This document shows positions 1-9,001 of a stretch of DNA of 64,000 bases, piece after piece (within the stretch, counting starts at the first letter, position 1; the number at the start of each line of letters is the position of its first letter). Below the pieces are notes generated by a model. The model was not told where the DNA came from, made no database searches, and saw only the letters and a list, made by a program, of their open reading frames with translations. The stretch spans positions 372,001 to 436,000 of the forward strand of contig NZ_JACHJG010000003.1 in assembly GCF_014203545.1 (NCBI RefSeq). Direction: 5' to 3'. The translations under genes and the position numbers were made by a program. This DNA comes from Streptomyces netropsis (lineage in GTDB: Bacteria; Actinomycetota; Actinomycetes; Streptomycetales; Streptomycetaceae).

Positions 1-244
1 GGCCCGCCGGGGCGTCGGTGGTGTCGGTCGCTTTGCCGGGGCGGCGCCCGTACCCGTCGGCCGCGTCGGGGGCCCACCGGTACCCGTGCGGCCACGGTGA
101 CGGCCACGGCTCGCCGCCGGGCCACCCCTCGTCGTCGAAGCCGGGGCCCGAGGCCACGGGGTGGCCGGGCGGCGCCTTCGTCCCCTCGGCGTCGGCCGGG
201 TGGACGTCGGCGCTCGGGCCGCGGGCGCCGCCGCGGTGGGTCAT
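1..244 (-). CDS. Partial hypothetical protein (5' end only)
   Basis: The ATG (242-244) overlaps the TGA of the HD-GYP gene (241-243) as ATGA, so the two are probably translationally coupled. About 81 codons are visible before the window ends. The translation is rich in Gly, Pro, Asp and Trp (for example WPGGEPWPSPWPHGYRW), looks disordered, and shows no signal peptide or membrane segment. I do not recognise it; the C-terminus lies outside the window. Confidence 0.5.
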   Translation of the reverse strand, partial: MTHRGGARGPSADVHPADAEGTKAPPGHPVASGPGFDDEGWPGGEPWPSPWPHGYRWAPDAADGYGRRPGKATDTTDAPAG

Positions 245-1551
245 CGCTCGCCCCCGCGGCCCACGGCCGCTTCCGCACTACAGCCCGAAGGGACGTTTCG
301 GCTGGTGGAAAGGACCAGGTCGGATGCGTCCGCCGGGGCCACGGGGCCCCAGCCCCGGTGGTCCAGGGCGCGGGTCAGGGCGGCGACCATGCGGGGGTCG
401 AAATGGGAGCCCGCGCACCGGTGGAGTTCGGCGAGGGCGACGGGGACCGGGCGCGCTCGGCTGTAGCTGCGGTTGGAGGTCATGGCGTCGAAGGCATCCG
501 CGACGGCGACGACGCGGGCGAACTCCGGGATTTGATGTCCCGTCAGTCCGTGCGGGTAGCCCTTGCCGTCCAGCCGCTCGTGGTGGTGCAGGATCGCCGC
601 CCGCGCCTCGTCCAGGAAGGCGATGCCGCGCACGATCTCGTGCCCGTATTCCGGGTGGAGTTCGATGACGCGGCGCTCCTCGGGGGTGAGCGGCCCGTCC
701 TTGCGCAGCAGCCGGGTGGGGACGCCGATCTTGCCGATGTCGTGCAGCACGCCCGCGAGGCGCATCGCCTCCAGCCGCTCCCCGGTCATGCCCAGCTCGC
801 GGGCGATCAGCACCGAGGCCCGCCCGACGCGCTCGCAGTGGGCCCGGGTGTAGCGGTCCTTGAGGTCGACGGCCTGCACCAGCGCCCGGACCGCGGCCTG
901 CTGGGCGGCGCGCTCGCGCCTGCCGCTGTCCAGGAGCCGGCCGGACAGGGCCATGGGCAGCAGCACGAGCAGTGCCGCGGCCGGCCCGTACGTCCCCCGC
1001 CACAGGATCGCGGCCAGCAGCGCGGCCGGTCCGTGGACGAGCGCGGGCACGAGCGAGCCGGTCGGCAGACCGCGCCAGGCCTCGTGGGGCGGGCGGTGTT
1101 CGGCGGTGACCTGGATCGCCCCGTCGAGGACGGCGACGAGGAGAGCGCAGACCAGGGCGGCGGCGAGGGCGGAAGGCAGCGCGTGGAGGCCGGGGAGCGG
1201 CGGGAACACGGCGAAGACGTACGAGGCGGCCCACGCGGCCAGGGACTGCTGGGCCGCGTGCCACAGACGGCGCGTGGCCACCGGGGGCCGCTCGACCCTG
1301 CCGACGAACGCGCCCGGCACGGCGACGAGCGCGGCGGCGGCAGGTGGCAGCAGAAATGCGGCGGTGAGCAGCACGGGGAGGGCGAGGGACCGGCGGGGCA
1401 GCCGCTCGGCGGCCGCGCAGACCGCGGCGAGCAGGGCGACCGTCGCCCAGGAAACGCCGGAACCGGCCCGCAGCGCGGGGGCGGCGCACAGCGCTGCGGC
1501 GAGTACGGCGCCCACGACCAGGGCGCGCGCCGTCGCCGGAAGTGCCCACAT
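241..1551 (-). CDS. Membrane HD-GYP / HD-domain phosphohydrolase
   Basis: 436 aa from the ATG at 1551, which is preceded by GGGAGGA; in-frame codons further upstream lack such a site. The first half is hydrophobic, with several membrane segments from residue ~5 (WALPATARALVVGAVLAAA) to ~200. The C-terminal part (~225-400) is an HD domain: VLHDIGKIGVP gives the HD metal ligands and HHHERLDGKGYP the GYP-type motif. HD-GYP enzymes hydrolyse cyclic dinucleotides such as c-di-GMP; that substrate is inferred from the family. It lies downstream of rsrA with a 195-bp gap, so it may be cotranscribed or have its own promoter. Confidence 0.85.
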   Translation of the reverse strand: MWALPATARALVVGAVLAAALCAAPALRAGSGVSWATVALLAAVCAAAERLPRRSLALPVLLTAAFLLPPAAAALVAVPGAFVGRVERPPVATRRLWHAAQQSLAAWAASYVFAVFPPLPGLHALPSALAAALVCALLVAVLDGAIQVTAEHRPPHEAWRGLPTGSLVPALVHGPAALLAAILWRGTYGPAAALLVLLPMALSGRLLDSGRRERAAQQAAVRALVQAVDLKDRYTRAHCERVGRASVLIARELGMTGERLEAMRLAGVLHDIGKIGVPTRLLRKDGPLTPEERRVIELHPEYGHEIVRGIAFLDEARAAILHHHERLDGKGYPHGLTGHQIPEFARVVAVADAFDAMTSNRSYSRARPVPVALAELHRCAGSHFDPRMVAALTRALDHRGWGPVAPADASDLVLSTSRNVPSGCSAEAAVGRGGER

Positions 1552-1746
1552 GGCGCGTCCTCCCGTCCACTCAGGCTTGCCCGTGGATGGGGAGAATAGG
1601 CTCATATACGGCCGGAGAACGGCGCATCGAGGGATTGCCCGGCCCGTATCTGCCGGATGCACACCTTCGGGTGATGATCCCGGGCGCGGTGGTTTGCTTC
1701 GGTCCGATCCGGGCGCGACGCGGGAAGGAGAGCGCCCGGGGACCAC

Positions 1747-2079
1747 TCAGTCCCGGGAGACCGCGTCCGCCGCCGCCTCCGCCGCCCTGGCCTCGGCCAC
1801 GACGTCCTGCTCGGGCAGGGCCTCACCGGCGCGGATCATCTCGATCCGGCCCATGACCTTCGACCGGAGGTCGGCCGGGACGTCGTCGTGGCCGCAGCAG
1901 CGCTTGACGAGCTTCTTCACGGCCTGCTCCAGCCCGTACTTCTCCAGGCACGGGGAGCACTCGTCGATGTGCACCTCGAATTTGGCGCAGTCACCGTCGG
2001 GCATCTCGTGATCGAGGAACTCGTAAAGATGGTCGAGGACTTCAGAGCAGTCCGTCTCGTGCGGGTCTCCGCAGCTCAT
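1747..2079 (-). CDS. rsrA: Zinc-binding redox-sensing anti-sigma factor RsrA
   Basis: 110 aa. The ATG overlaps the sigR stop as ATGA (2076-2079), so synthesis is coupled to SigR. It is a ZAS-family anti-sigma factor carrying the HX3CXXC motif: Cys11, His37, Cys41 and Cys44 are at the positions known from S. coelicolor RsrA, with further cysteines at 3, 31, 61 and 62. In that family, reduced zinc-bound RsrA holds SigR inactive in the cytoplasm, and disulfide stress forms a Cys11-Cys44 type bond that releases zinc and SigR. All key residues are intact. Confidence 0.97.
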   Translation of the reverse strand: MSCGDPHETDCSEVLDHLYEFLDHEMPDGDCAKFEVHIDECSPCLEKYGLEQAVKKLVKRCCGHDDVPADLRSKVMGRIEMIRAGEALPEQDVVAEARAAEAAADAVSRD

Positions 2080-2762
2080 GAGTCCGAGCCTTTCCGATTG
2101 TGCGACTCGTCGGAGCCCTTCGCTCCGGGGGTGGCCCCAGCCGGAACCAGTCCCCGCTCGCGGGCGTAGTCCTCGAGCATTCCGCGCAGCTGACGACGGC
2201 CCCGGTGCAGTCGGGACATGACCGTACCGATGGGCGTACCCATGATGTCCGCGATCTCCTTGTAGGCAAAGCCCTCCACGTCCGCGAGGTAGACCGCTAT
2301 GCGGAATTCCTCGGGGATGGCCTGGAGGGCCTCCTTGACATCGGAGTCGGGAAGATGGTCGAGCGCCTGGGACTCGGCGGAGCGCAGTCCGGTCGACATA
2401 TGCGACTCGGCACGCGCCAGCTGCCAGTCCTCGATCTCCTCGGAGGCGCTGCGCAGCGGCTCACGCTGCTTCTTGCGGTACGAATTGATGAACGTGTTGG
2501 TCAGAATGCGGTACAGCCACGCCTTGAGGTTCGTACCGTCGCGGAACTGGTGGAAGGACGCGTAGGCCTTCGCGTACGTCTCCTGGACCAAGTCCTCCGC
2601 GTCAGCGGGATTGCGCGTCATGCGCAGGGCGGCCGAGTACATCTGGTCGAGGAAGGTGAGCGCATCCCGCTCGAAGCGCGCATTCCGCTCAGCGACGCTC
2701 TCCGTGGGCTGCCGCTCCTGGCTGTCATCCGTCCCCGCGTCGGTCCCAGCGACCGGACCCAC
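2076..2762 (-). CDS. sigR: ECF sigma factor SigR (thiol-oxidative stress)
   Basis: 228 aa from the GTG at 2762, matching the ~227 aa S. coelicolor protein. Sigma-70 region 2 ([17 protein letters not shown]) and region 4 ([20 protein letters not shown]) are both clear. It directs RNA polymerase to GGAAT-N18-GTT promoters of thiol homeostasis, proteolysis and antibiotic-tolerance genes. It is cotranscribed with, and overlaps, rsrA. The reading frame is open upstream to an ATG at 2927, which would give the unstable sigma-R-prime isoform. Regulation: its own SigR-type promoter lies at 2979-3004. Confidence 0.96.
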   Translation of the reverse strand: MGPVAGTDAGTDDSQERQPTESVAERNARFERDALTFLDQMYSAALRMTRNPADAEDLVQETYAKAYASFHQFRDGTNLKAWLYRILTNTFINSYRKKQREPLRSASEEIEDWQLARAESHMSTGLRSAESQALDHLPDSDVKEALQAIPEEFRIAVYLADVEGFAYKEIADIMGTPIGTVMSRLHRGRRQLRGMLEDYARERGLVPAGATPGAKGSDESHNRKGSDS

Positions 2763-2927
2763 CTCCTCCAGCACAGTGGCGGAACCGGATACGGACCCGC
2801 TCGAATCGGAGAATAGACGACGATCCGGTGCGCCCGCCGCTCCAGCCAGGGCCGGACGGGCCACGCGCAGCACCGACCATTCGAGGTCGGCCGACTGCGG
2901 GCGGGACGGGCAAGCGATCGAACCCAT
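2763..2927 (-). other. N-terminal extension encoding the long SigR isoform (sigma-R')
   Basis: In frame with sigR, from the ATG at 2925-2927 to the GTG at 2762, this adds exactly 55 residues, the length described for the S. coelicolor sigma-R-prime isoform. A GGGAG lies 8 bases before this ATG. In S. coelicolor the long form is made from the SigR-dependent promoter and is rapidly degraded. The extension starts at [11 protein letters not shown]. That it is translated here is inferred from the matching length, the open frame and the promoter position. Confidence 0.75.
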
Positions 2928-2978
2928 GCGGGGAACTCCCAATCCTCTGCTCTACCGGTACGTGACTACGACTGGCAC

Positions 2979-3004
2979 AACAGCAGCAACGGATGTCGCA
3001 TTCC
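2979..3004 (-). promoter_or_regulatory. SigR-dependent promoter of sigR-rsrA
   Basis: Perfect SigR consensus on the minus strand: GGAAT (complement of 3000-3004), an 18-base spacer, then GTT (complement of 2979-2981). It lies ~50 bases before the long-form ATG, so SigR activates its own operon from a transcript that includes the sigma-R-prime start. A weaker housekeeping-like pair (CTGACG at 3051-3056, N18, AAAGAT at 3027-3032) sits upstream and could be the constitutive promoter. Confidence 0.93.
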
Positions 3005-3085
3005 CAACGGGCCCTGCCCTTTATCGATCTTTGCCGATCGGCCGTGGACCCGTCAGCCGACGATCAGTCATCGATCGGCCGGCCG

Positions 3086-3748
3086 TCAGCGCGGCAGCCC
3101 GTCCAGCCACCCGCCGACGGCATCAGTGATCACCGCGAGCGCGTCCTCCTGCGTGACGTCCGCCTTCTTCGGCACGGCGAAGCCGTGGTCACCGAACGGC
3201 ACGGCGACCGGCTCGGTGCCCGGCGGGAATTCCTCGGGCCGCCCGAAGGGATCACGGGCGCCCTGGACGACGAGCGTCGGCAGTCCGGCGCCCGTCAGCT
3301 CCTCGGCGCGGGACCTCTCCGGCTTGCCCGGCGGGTGCAGGGGGAAGCTCAGCGCGAGGACGGCGACGGCGCCGAGCTCCGCACCCGTGCGGCACGCGAC
3401 GCGGGCCCCGGCACTCCGGCCGCCCGCGACGACGGCCGCACCCGGCGCGACGAGCGCGGGCCACAGCGCGACCCAGGCCGCGTCGAGCGCCTTCGGCGCG
3501 GGGGCCACCTTCTTGCCCGCGACCCGCCACGGCTGCTCGACGAGCGCGACGCTCACCCCCCGGCCGGGCAGCGAGGCGGCGAGCGCCCGCAGGTCACGGG
3601 CCTCGACGCCACCGCCCGCGCCGTGCCCGAGGGCGAGCGTGAACCGCGCCCGGGGCGCGGAGTACCAATGGATACGGGCGTCCCCGGCCGGGGTCGGCAC
3701 CGTCTCGACAGTCGCTTCGGCCACTGGGCCCTCCGTGGTCTCTTCCAT
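3086..3748 (-). CDS. Alpha/beta-hydrolase family protein (KANL3/Tex30-like)
   Basis: 220 aa from the ATG at 3748; a GTG one codon earlier is possible, and the ribosome-binding site is weak for both. The nucleophile elbow is GGRSAGARVA (GxSxG), with the acid in VVQGARDPFGRP and the histidine in GDHGFAVP, so the Ser-Asp-His triad is complete. An oxyanion-loop motif LGHGAGGGVEA follows the first strand. No signal peptide, so cytoplasmic. The substrate is unknown. It sits upstream of sigR, separated by the sigR promoter region, with 12-base tandem repeats before its own start. Confidence 0.85.
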   Translation of the reverse strand: MEETTEGPVAEATVETVPTPAGDARIHWYSAPRARFTLALGHGAGGGVEARDLRALAASLPGRGVSVALVEQPWRVAGKKVAPAPKALDAAWVALWPALVAPGAAVVAGGRSAGARVACRTGAELGAVAVLALSFPLHPPGKPERSRAEELTGAGLPTLVVQGARDPFGRPEEFPPGTEPVAVPFGDHGFAVPKKADVTQEDALAVITDAVGGWLDGLPR

Positions 3749-3800
3749 CACCGAATCCGGCAGCGAATCCGGCGCTGAACCGATGACCGTCGATCACCGC

Positions 3801-3833
3801 GGTCACCGAATCGGTCACCGAATCGGTCACCGG
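3801..3833. repeat. 12-bp tandem repeat GGTCACCGAATC
   Basis: Two full copies of GGTCACCGAATC (3801-3812 and 3813-3824) and a partial third lie ~50 bases upstream of the hydrolase start. Related CGAATCCGG units occur at about 3752-3770. The function is unknown; it may be a regulator-binding array or slippage. Confidence 0.75.
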
Positions 3834-3920
3834 CCATCCTGCCGCCCCACGGCGCGGTCCCCGCTCTCATCCCCCGCCCGTCCCGACCGCGCCGTGCGAA
3901 CAGCGCCTCAGAACAGCCCC

Positions 3921-4745
3921 TCAGAACAGCGTCGTCTCCTCCGGCGCCTCGAGCTCGGTGAGCAGCTCCGGCCCGTTGTTGCGGACGTCGCTGACCGCCG
4001 TCGCCACCGGGTAGGCCCGCACGAGACCGGCGGGCGGCAGCGCCAGCAGCGCGCGCAGCTCGGCGGGGTCGGTGCGGGCGGGGTCCAGCCACGCGTCCCA
4101 CCGGTCCGGCGGCAGCACCAGCGGCATCCTCGGGTGGATCTCCGCCAGCGAGCGCGGCCCGGCCTCGCCGGAGACGCCGCCGGTCGCGAACGGCTCCGGT
4201 TCGGCCTCGGTCGTGAGCACCGAGCAGGTCACCCACCACGCCTGCGGATGGTCGCCGGGCAGCGTCGGGTCGCGCCAGAACTCGTACAGCCCCGCCATCG
4301 CCATGACCGAGCCGTCCGCCGGGGTGACGAAGTAGGGCTGCTTGCGGGAGCGCTTCCTGCGGCCCTTCTCCTCCAGCTCGCGCTCACCGGCCCCGGTGAC
4401 CCACTCGAAATAGCCGTCGGCCGGGAGCAGACAGCGCCGTGACTCGAAGGCCCGTCGGAAGGACGGCTTCTCGTGGACCGTCTCCGACCGCGCGTTGATC
4501 ATCTTCGCGGCGCCCTCGGGCGACTTCGCCCACGACGGCACCAGGCCCCACCGCATCGCCCGCAGCTGCCGAACCGGACGCCGGTCAGCAGCGTCTTTCA
4601 AAGGACGCTCGAGCACCGCGTGGACGCTCTTGGTCGGCGCCACGTTCCAGTCCGGAGCCAGCGTCTCCGTCGGTTCCCACTTCTCCACCCCGAAGAGCCC
4701 GACCAGATCCTCCGGCCGCCGGCTCGCCGCATATCGCCCGCACAT
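3921..4745 (-). CDS. SRAP (HMCES/YedK-type) abasic-site crosslinking protein
   Basis: 274 aa from the ATG at 4745, the start that places the catalytic cysteine at residue 2 (MCGRYAASRRPEDL). SRAP proteins use Cys2 to form a stable thiazolidine link with abasic sites in single-stranded DNA. Other conserved parts are present: NARSETVHEKPSFR, LPADGYFEW with the active-site Glu, and the histidine in IHPRMPLVLP. The protein protects stalled replication forks in the cytoplasm. It is divergent from the M50 gene with only 41 bp between them. Confidence 0.93.
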   Translation of the reverse strand: MCGRYAASRRPEDLVGLFGVEKWEPTETLAPDWNVAPTKSVHAVLERPLKDAADRRPVRQLRAMRWGLVPSWAKSPEGAAKMINARSETVHEKPSFRRAFESRRCLLPADGYFEWVTGAGERELEEKGRRKRSRKQPYFVTPADGSVMAMAGLYEFWRDPTLPGDHPQAWWVTCSVLTTEAEPEPFATGGVSGEAGPRSLAEIHPRMPLVLPPDRWDAWLDPARTDPAELRALLALPPAGLVRAYPVATAVSDVRNNGPELLTELEAPEETTLF

Positions 4746-4786
4746 GAGTGCCACACTGCCACGAAGACCCAAGGAGCCGCTCACAC

Positions 4787-5500
4787 ATGGACAGCACGCA
4801 CGCCACCGACCTGTGGGACCGCGTCGTCGGCACCCAGCCCGACCCGTCGACGTGGCTGGTGGTGCTCACCGCTGTCCTGGCGCTCGCGGCGGTCGCCCCC
4901 TACGGGCTGTGGCGGGTGACCCGGAACGCCATCACCATCGCCCACGAGGGCGGCCACGGGCTCGTGGCCCTGCTCAGCGGCCGTCGGCTGGACGGCATCC
5001 GGCTGCACTCGGACACCTCGGGCCTGACCGTCTCGCGCGGCAAGCCGACCGGCATCGGCATGATCCTGACCGCCGCCGCCGGCTACACCGCGCCCTCCCT
5101 GCTCGGCCTCCTCGGCGCCTGGCTGCTGGCCGCCGGGCACATCACCGCGCTGTTGTGGGGCGCGACCGCGCTGCTCGCCGCGATGCTGGTGATGATCCGC
5201 AACGCCTACGGCGTCCTGACGGTCGTCCTCGCCGGGGCGGCGTTCGTCCTCGTCTCCTGGCTGACCGGCCCGGCGGTGCAGGCGGCGTTCGCGTACGGGG
5301 TGGTGTGGTTCCTGCTGCTGGGCGGTGTCCGGCCGGCCTTCGAGCTCCAGCGGAAGCGGCGGCACGGCGGAGCGCCGGATTCCGACGCGGACCAGTTGGC
5401 GCGGCTCACGAACGTGCCGCCGGTGGTCTGGCTGGGCTTCTTCCACGTCGTGTCGCTGTGCTCGCTGACCGGCGGCGGGCGCTGGCTGCTCGGACTGTGA
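4787..5500 (+). CDS. M50-family membrane metalloprotease-like protein
   Basis: 237 aa from the ATG at 4787, after a GGAG at 4772. Zinc motif HEGGH at residues 53-57 follows a first membrane segment (WLVVLTAVLALAAVAPYG); four or more hydrophobic segments follow. The ligand pattern and multi-pass topology fit the site-2 protease-like M50B family of intramembrane or membrane-associated peptidases. The substrate is unknown. aroA starts 26 bp after its stop, so the genes are likely cotranscribed. Confidence 0.85.
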   Translation: MDSTHATDLWDRVVGTQPDPSTWLVVLTAVLALAAVAPYGLWRVTRNAITIAHEGGHGLVALLSGRRLDGIRLHSDTSGLTVSRGKPTGIGMILTAAAGYTAPSLLGLLGAWLLAAGHITALLWGATALLAAMLVMIRNAYGVLTVVLAGAAFVLVSWLTGPAVQAAFAYGVVWFLLLGGVRPAFELQRKRRHGGAPDSDADQLARLTNVPPVVWLGFFHVVSLCSLTGGGRWLLGL

Positions 5501-5526
5501 CCCTGACGAGCCACTAAGGTAAAGGC

Positions 5527-6882
5527 ATGACCGAGAGCCCCGCGCACACCGACCTCTGGCCCGCCCCGACCGCGACCGGAGCAGTCGACGCGACCGTCAC
5601 CGTGCCCGGATCGAAGTCGGTCACCAACCGCGCCCTCGTCCTGGCCGCCCTCGCCGCCGAGCCCGGCTGGGTCCGCCGGCCGCTGCGCTCCCGGGACACC
5701 CTGCTGATGGCCGAGGCGCTGCGCGCCATGGGCGTCGGCATCGAGGAGACGGTGTCCTCCGCCTCCGCAGACTCCGAGGGCGAGGCCTGGCGGGTGATCC
5801 CCGCCCGGCTGCACGGCCCGGCCACCGTCGACGTCGGCAACGCCGGCACGGTCATGCGTTTCCTGCCGCCCGTCGCCGCCCTCGCCGACGGCCCGATCCG
5901 CTTCGACGGCGACCCGCGCAGCTACGAGCGCCCGCTGCACGGCGTGATCGACGCGCTGCGCGCCCTCGGCGCCCGCATCGACGACAACGAACGCGGCGCG
6001 CTGCCGCTGACCGTGCACGGCGGCGGTGCCCTGGACGGCGGCCCGGTGGAGATCGACGCCTCCTCGTCCTCGCAGTTCGTGAGCGCGCTGCTGCTGTCCG
6101 GGCCGCGCTTCAACCAGGGTGTCGAGGTGCGCCACATCGGTGGCGTGCTGCCCTCGATGCCGCACATCCGGATGACCGTGGACATGCTGCGGATGGCCGG
6201 TGCCCAGGTGGACACCCCGGAGTCCGGTGGCGAGCCGGACGTCTGGCGGGTCTCCCCCAGCGCCCTCCTCGGCCGGGACATCGTCGTGGAGCCCGATCTG
6301 TCCAACGCGGCGCCGTTCCTGGCGGCCGCCCTGGTCACCGGCGGCAAGGTCACCATCCCCGACTGGCCCGAGCACACCACCCAGCCGGGCGACGCGCTGC
6401 GCGACATCTTCACCGCCATGGGCGGTAGCTGTGAGCTGACCGAGGCCGGTCTGACCTTCACCGGTACGGGCCGGATCACCGGCATCGACGCCGATCTGCA
6501 CGAGGTCGGCGAGCTGTCCCCGGTGATCGCGGCGGTCGCCGCCCTCGCCGACTCCGAGTCCGTCCTGCGCGGCATCGCCCATCTGCGGCTGCACGAGACC
6601 GACCGGCTCGCGGCCCTCGCCAAGGAGATCAACGAGCTCGGTGGCGACGTCACCGAGACCGAGGACGGGCTGCACATCCGCCCGCGCGCCCTGCACGGCG
6701 GCGTCTTCCACACCTACGAGGACCACCGGCTCGCCACCGCGGCCGCCGTCATCGGCCTGGCCGTCGAGGGCGTCCAGGTGGAGAACGTGGCCACCACCGC
6801 CAAGACCCTCCCCGACTTCCCGGCCCTGTGGACCGGCATGCTCGGGCCGGTCGCCGGGGCGGCCCCGGCAGGCAGAGTCTGA
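5527..6882 (+). CDS. aroA: 3-phosphoshikimate 1-carboxyvinyltransferase (EPSP synthase)
   Basis: 451 aa, sixth step of the shikimate pathway: shikimate-3-phosphate plus phosphoenolpyruvate gives EPSP. Family motifs: [18 protein letters not shown] at the N-terminus, [29 protein letters not shown], and the PEP-binding [21 protein letters not shown] near the C-terminus. Length and two-domain repeat are normal, and the enzyme is cytoplasmic. AAGG lies upstream of the ATG. It is followed closely by rsgA, a pairing also seen in mycobacteria. Confidence 0.97.
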   Translation: MTESPAHTDLWPAPTATGAVDATVTVPGSKSVTNRALVLAALAAEPGWVRRPLRSRDTLLMAEALRAMGVGIEETVSSASADSEGEAWRVIPARLHGPATVDVGNAGTVMRFLPPVAALADGPIRFDGDPRSYERPLHGVIDALRALGARIDDNERGALPLTVHGGGALDGGPVEIDASSSSQFVSALLLSGPRFNQGVEVRHIGGVLPSMPHIRMTVDMLRMAGAQVDTPESGGEPDVWRVSPSALLGRDIVVEPDLSNAAPFLAAALVTGGKVTIPDWPEHTTQPGDALRDIFTAMGGSCELTEAGLTFTGTGRITGIDADLHEVGELSPVIAAVAALADSESVLRGIAHLRLHETDRLAALAKEINELGGDVTETEDGLHIRPRALHGGVFHTYEDHRLATAAAVIGLAVEGVQVENVATTAKTLPDFPALWTGMLGPVAGAAPAGRV

Positions 6883-6899
6883 GAGAGCGGAAGAGCACC

Positions 6900-7904
6900 A
6901 TGCGCCGCTACGGCAAGAACCCCGACGAGGACGACATCCGCGTCCGCCCCAACCGCAAGGGCAACCGTCCCCGCACCAACATCCGCCCCAAGCACGAGGA
7001 CGCCTCCGAGGGCTTCGTCCTCACCGTCGACCGGGGCCGGCTGCACGTCCTCGTCGAGGACCGCACCATCATCGCGATGAAGGCGCGCGAACTGGGGCGC
7101 AAGGGGGCCGTGGTGGGCGACCGGGTCGCCGTCGTCGGCGACCTGAGCGGCGCCAAGGACACCCTCGCGCGGATCGTCCGGGTCGAGGAGCGCTCCTCCG
7201 TGCTGCGCCGTACGGCTGACGACGACGACCCCTTCGAGCGGGTCGTCGTCGCCAACGCCGACCAGCTCGCGATCGTCACCGCCCTCGCCGACCCCGAGCC
7301 GCGCCCCCGGCTCATCGACCGCTGTCTGGTCGCGGCGTACGACGCGGGGCTGGAGCCGCTGCTCGTGCTGACGAAGTCGGACCTGGCCTCGCCCGACAAG
7401 CTCCTGGAGTCCTACGGGGCACTGGGCGTGCCCCACGTGGTGACCAGCCGTGAGGAGCTGGCCGCCGGGGCCGCCGCCGAGCGGGTCCGGGAGCGGCTGA
7501 CGGACCGGGTCACCGCGTTCGTCGGGCACTCGGGCGTCGGCAAGACCACCCTCGTCAACGCGCTCGTCGAGCGGCAGCGGGCCACCGGCCACGTCAACGC
7601 CGTCACCGGCCGCGGCCGGCACACGACGACGTCGGCGCTGGCCCTGCCCCTCCCGGGCGATACGGGCTGGGTGATCGACACCCCGGGCGTCCGGTCCTTC
7701 GGGCTGCACCACGTGGACCCCTCGCGGGTCATCCTCGCCTTCCCCGACCTGGTGACCGGCACGGAGGACTGCCCGCGCGCGTGCAGCCACGACGAGCCGG
7801 ACTGCGCGCTGGACCAGTGGGTGACGGACGGTCACGCCGATCCGCAGCGGCTCTACTCCCTGCGGCGGCTGCTCGCGACCCGGGAGCGGCGCGAAGGCGA
7901 CTGA
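6900..7904 (+). CDS. rsgA: Ribosome small-subunit-dependent GTPase RsgA
   Basis: 334 aa from the ATG at 6900. An N-terminal basic stretch and OB fold are followed by a circularly permuted GTPase: TKSD (G4) first, then GHSGVGKTTLVNAL (G1) and DTPGVRSFGL (G3). The C-terminal zinc site is CPRACSHDEPDC. RsgA acts late in 30S subunit maturation. It starts 17 bp after aroA and probably shares its transcript. Confidence 0.96.
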   Translation: MRRYGKNPDEDDIRVRPNRKGNRPRTNIRPKHEDASEGFVLTVDRGRLHVLVEDRTIIAMKARELGRKGAVVGDRVAVVGDLSGAKDTLARIVRVEERSSVLRRTADDDDPFERVVVANADQLAIVTALADPEPRPRLIDRCLVAAYDAGLEPLLVLTKSDLASPDKLLESYGALGVPHVVTSREELAAGAAAERVRERLTDRVTAFVGHSGVGKTTLVNALVERQRATGHVNAVTGRGRHTTTSALALPLPGDTGWVIDTPGVRSFGLHHVDPSRVILAFPDLVTGTEDCPRACSHDEPDCALDQWVTDGHADPQRLYSLRRLLATRERREGD

Positions 7905-7992
7905 TCGCCTACGTTTGCGAGTGACCGCCAGTGGCAAAGGCATGCAAGAGCACCGGAGTGCCGGCGCGGTCGCGAATACGGGAGGCAATCTG

Positions 7993-8316
7993 ATGGCGTG
8001 GCTGCTGGTCGTGGTCGCCGGGCTGCTGGAGACCGGCTTCGCCGTCTGCCTCAAGCTCTCCCACGGCTTCACCCGGCTGTGGCCCACGATCGCCTTCGCC
8101 TGCTTCGCGCTCGGCAGCTTCGGCCTGCTGACGCTCGCGCTCAGACGGCTCGACGTGGGCCCGGCCTACGCCGTCTGGACGGGCATCGGCGCGGCCGGCA
8201 CGGCGATCTACGGCATGGTCTTCCTGGACGACCTGGTCTCGACCCTCAAGCTCGTCTCGATCGCGTTCGTGATCGTGGGCGTGATCGGGCTCCAGCTCTC
8301 CGGCTCGTCGCACTGA
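7993..8316 (+). CDS. SMR-family transporter, SugE/Gdx-like
   Basis: 107 aa from the ATG at 7993, with GGAGG at 7981-7985. Four membrane helices, with the conserved glutamate in helix 1 (VAGLLETGFAVCLKLSHGF). The GLKxxHGF-like motif and VGPAYAVWTGIGAAGTAIYG resemble the SugE/Gdx branch, which exports guanidinium with proton exchange; SMR transporters work as dual-topology dimers. The substrate is inferred from the family. Only one SMR gene is present, so it is presumably homodimeric. The leader (7905-7992) does not match a guanidine riboswitch I know. Confidence 0.88.
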   Translation: MAWLLVVVAGLLETGFAVCLKLSHGFTRLWPTIAFACFALGSFGLLTLALRRLDVGPAYAVWTGIGAAGTAIYGMVFLDDLVSTLKLVSIAFVIVGVIGLQLSGSSH

Positions 8317-8335
8317 GCCCCGGCCCGTCCGGGGC
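8317..8335 (+). terminator. Short hairpin between the convergent SMR and tetR genes
   Basis: GCCCCGG, five bases, CCGGGGC directly after the SMR stop and just before the convergent tetR stop. No T-run, as is usual in Streptomyces. Confidence 0.45.
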
Positions 8336-8344
8336 CGGGTGCGC

Positions 8345-8959
8345 TCACCCGTCGGCGAGGAGGGCGCGGACGAGTCGCGCGACGTCGACCGCCACCGCCT
8401 CGTCGGAGTCTCCCGGGGCGAGCACATAGGACAGCGTCAGCCGGACCGCGGCCGCGCAGGCCCGCCGGGTCCCCTCCGGGGCGGTGGTCGGCGCGATCGC
8501 GCCGACCACCCGGTCCCTGATCCGGTCGGCCATCGCCGTCGGCGTGGGCGCGCCCCGCAGGACCGGGGTCTCGGGCCGGGCGCGCTGCGCCGGAACGGCG
8601 GCGGGCGCGGTGGCCGGGAGCCGCTCGCTACGGCAGCCGGTGAGCACGGCCCGTACGAGCGGGTTCGTCCGGGCCGTCCGCAGGGTCCACAGGGCCACGG
8701 CGGCGCAGTGGTCGCCGGGATCGCCGACGCCACGGGCGGCGGCGTCGGCGAGGGTGCGCTCCACACCGGCGAGGAACGCGTCCGCCTCGCGGCGCACCAG
8801 CGCGCGCCCGAGGCCGTCCTTGCCGCCGAATTCGTTGTACAGCGTCTGCCGGGACACCCCGGCCGCGGCCGCGACGTCGACCATCCGGACCCCGCTCCAG
8901 GGCCGGGCGGCGAGCGCCACGAAGGCCGCGTCCAGCAAGAGTTCTCGTGCCGCGGGCAT
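8345..8959 (-). CDS. TetR-family transcriptional regulator
   Basis: 204 aa from the ATG at 8959, preceded by GGGGAGG. The N-terminal helix-turn-helix is typical: VDVAAAAGVSRQTLYNEFGGKDGLGRALV at ~residues 25-53, with the rest being the ligand-binding/dimerisation domain. It is divergent from hisN (123 bp) and convergent with the SMR gene. An inverted repeat covering its own -35 suggests autorepression. The effector is unknown, and no obvious target besides itself and possibly hisN is adjacent. Confidence 0.92.
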   Translation of the reverse strand: MPAARELLLDAAFVALAARPWSGVRMVDVAAAAGVSRQTLYNEFGGKDGLGRALVRREADAFLAGVERTLADAAARGVGDPGDHCAAVALWTLRTARTNPLVRAVLTGCRSERLPATAPAAVPAQRARPETPVLRGAPTPTAMADRIRDRVVGAIAPTTAPEGTRRACAAAVRLTLSYVLAPGDSDEAVAVDVARLVRALLADG

Positions 8960-9001
8960 CGTCGCCTCCCCGGCCGTGCGGCCGCACGACGGTCTGGGCT
9001 C

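Noticed and set aside
3749..3830. Frameshifted N-terminal extension of the alpha/beta hydrolase (VTDSVTDSV repeat frame)
   Set aside because: The reading comes from the 12-bp tandem repeat in another frame; the hydrolase starts normally at 3748 with a complete domain.
7905..7992. Guanidine riboswitch in front of the SMR gene
   Set aside because: A weak GACCGC/GCGGTC pair (7923-7928, 7966-7971) exists, but I could not find the conserved loop sequences of guanidine-I, -II or -III riboswitches.
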